From Bacteroidales bacterium UBA3388 (lineage in GTDB: Bacteria; Bacteroidota; Bacteroidia; Bacteroidales; P3): 16,052 nucleotides of DNA. The notes beneath the pieces were generated by a model. It saw only the letters and a program-made list of their open reading frames with translations, did not search any database and was not told where the DNA came from. Below, piece by piece: positions 15,180 through 16,052 of the stretch. Each line of letters begins with the position of its first letter. Positions within the stretch are counted from its first letter, which is position 1. Both the position numbers and the translations under genes were made by a program. Location: assembly GCA_002358855.1 (NCBI GenBank), contig DEPQ01000083.1, forward strand, positions 1 through 16,052, in the 5' to 3' direction.

Positions 15180-16052
15180 TTAGCCCTTAATTAATTTGTT
15201 TTCCAATGCTTCTACAACTTCTTGTGGTGTAGGTATTATACCACCATAACGTCCGAAGTATTCTACTGGACATTTAAATTCAGAAGCAAGTTTTACGTCA
15301 TATACCATTTGACCTGCTGACATTTCAACAGTAAGGATTCCTTTAACTCTTTGAGCCAATGCTTTGATTGGTTGAGTAGGGAATGGGAATAAAGTGATAG
15401 GTCTCAACAAACCAACTTTAATACCTTTATCTCTTGCAAGTTGAACAGCTTTGTGAGCTATACGAGCACAAGAACCGTAAGCTACAAATACATAATCAGC
15501 ATCTTCACACATTATTTCTTCATATAAAGTATCGTTCTTTTCCATTTCACGATACTTTGCTTGGAAACGATGATTGTGTTTTTCTTGTTTAGAAGAATCA
15601 AGTTCCAAAGAAGTAACTATGTTGTGATCTCTGTGAGCAGGTTTACCAAAAGCTGCCCAAGGAGCATTCTTTGCTATTTCTTCGTCAGTCCAACGAGGAA
15701 CATAATCTCCAACATATACTTTTTCCATAACTTGTCCGATAGCACCATCAGAAAGAATCATAACAGGGTTTCTGTATTTGAATGCTATATCCCAAGCTTT
15801 GAAAACAAAATCATACATTTCTTGAACGCTTGCTGGTGCAAGAGTATATAATTGATAGTCTCCGTGACCACCACCTTTTACAGTTTGGAAATAATCTGCT
15901 TGTGAAGGTTGGATAGTACCTAAACCAGGACCACCTCTCATTACATTAACAAGTAAACAAGGTAATTCTGCACCAGCAAGGTAAGTTACACCTTCTTGCA
16001 TCAAAGACATTCCTGGAGAAGAAGAAGAAGTCATAACTTTTTTACCTGTTGC
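15180..16052 (-). CDS. vorB: 2-oxoacid:ferredoxin oxidoreductase alpha subunit, VorB type, N-terminus cut by window edge
   Basis: The alpha subunit of the oxidoreductase, which helps form the active site and bind CoA. The open frame continues through the edge: codons for ATGKKV precede the internal ATG at 16034, so that ATG is not the start. 290 residues are visible, and about 60-70 should be missing from the N-terminus by comparison with the usual length of about 355. Marks are SPGMSLMQEG, VNVMRGGPGLGTIQPSQADYF and KGGGHGDYQLYTLAP, then the C-terminal domain (FVAYGSCARIAHKAV, VGLLRPITLFPFP and GRYGGIIPTPQEV). The VNVMRGGPGLG form matches proteins called 3-methyl-2-oxobutanoate dehydrogenase subunit VorB in Bacteroidales and Clostridia. 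The substrate is therefore probably a branched-chain 2-oxoacid, with 2-oxoglutarate as the alternative. Confidence 0.9.
   Translation of the reverse strand, partial: ATGKKVMTSSSSPGMSLMQEGVTYLAGAELPCLLVNVMRGGPGLGTIQPSQADYFQTVKGGGHGDYQLYTLAPASVQEMYDFVFKAWDIAFKYRNPVMILSDGAIGQVMEKVYVGDYVPRWTDEEIAKNAPWAAFGKPAHRDHNIVTSLELDSSKQEKHNHRFQAKYREMEKNDTLYEEIMCEDADYVFVAYGSCARIAHKAVQLARDKGIKVGLLRPITLFPFPTQPIKALAQRVKGILTVEMSAGQMVYDVKLASEFKCPVEYFGRYGGIIPTPQEVVEALENKLIKG

Noticed and set aside
15180..16034. Start of the alpha subunit at the ATG at 16034-16032
   Set aside because: The frame stays open to the window edge, and the residues before this ATG (ATGKKV) fit the family, so the true start lies outside.
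13776..16052. Pyruvate:ferredoxin oxidoreductase
   Set aside because: In Bacteroidales the pyruvate enzyme is typically a single large chain; separate alpha, beta and gamma subunits with the VNVMRGGPGLG motif point to the Vor/Kor type.
1..16052. Mobile element, integrase, toxin-antitoxin pair, defence system or tRNA
   Set aside because: No frame or intergenic stretch shows transposase, integrase, nuclease or tRNA features, and all spaces are short and accounted for.

Overview
The window is AT-rich, gene-dense DNA, and every gene I can support lies on the minus strand. The protein types point to a strict or facultative anaerobe of the Bacteroidota, most likely order Bacteroidales. The reasons are a carboxypeptidase with a type IX secretion (Por) C-terminal sorting domain, a lipoprotein-type TamA (TamL), a FucP/GluP-type sugar transporter, a VorB-type 2-oxoacid:ferredoxin oxidoreductase, an Rnf complex with a long ferredoxin-rich RnfB, and a promoter of the Bacteroidetes TAnnTTTG type. 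I cannot name the genus or species.

Read in the direction of transcription (right to left), there are three blocks. (1) 16052-13776 holds the distal three genes of a 2-oxoacid:ferredoxin oxidoreductase operon: alpha subunit (cut by the window edge), TPP-binding beta subunit and gamma subunit. It closes with a strong hairpin terminator at 13723-13756. (2) 13569-8676 is an Rnf operon with its own promoter, in the order rnfB, rnfC, an unrelated small secreted protein, rnfD, rnfG, rnfE. It ends in a second hairpin at 8619-8655. No rnfA is present. (3) 8598-1 holds six closely spaced genes: T9SS-secreted M14 carboxypeptidase, outer-membrane beta-barrel protein, waaA (Kdo transferase), tamL, sugar MFS transporter, and clpX (cut by the left edge).

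Blocks 1 and 2 make metabolic sense together. The oxidoreductase decarboxylates 2-oxoacids to acyl-CoA and produces reduced ferredoxin. Rnf passes those electrons to NAD+ and conserves the energy as an ion gradient. Block 3 is mostly envelope work: Kdo addition to lipid A, outer-membrane protein assembly, a barrel protein and a secreted peptidase, with sugar uptake and protein quality control at its end.

I see no mobile element, CRISPR array, tRNA, rRNA or direct-repeat structure, and no gene-free stretch over 300 bases. The largest gap is 206 bases, at 13570-13775. I did not find a wholly undescribed system. The most unusual points are the Rnf operon that terminates without rnfA and the secreted protein gene embedded between rnfC and rnfD.
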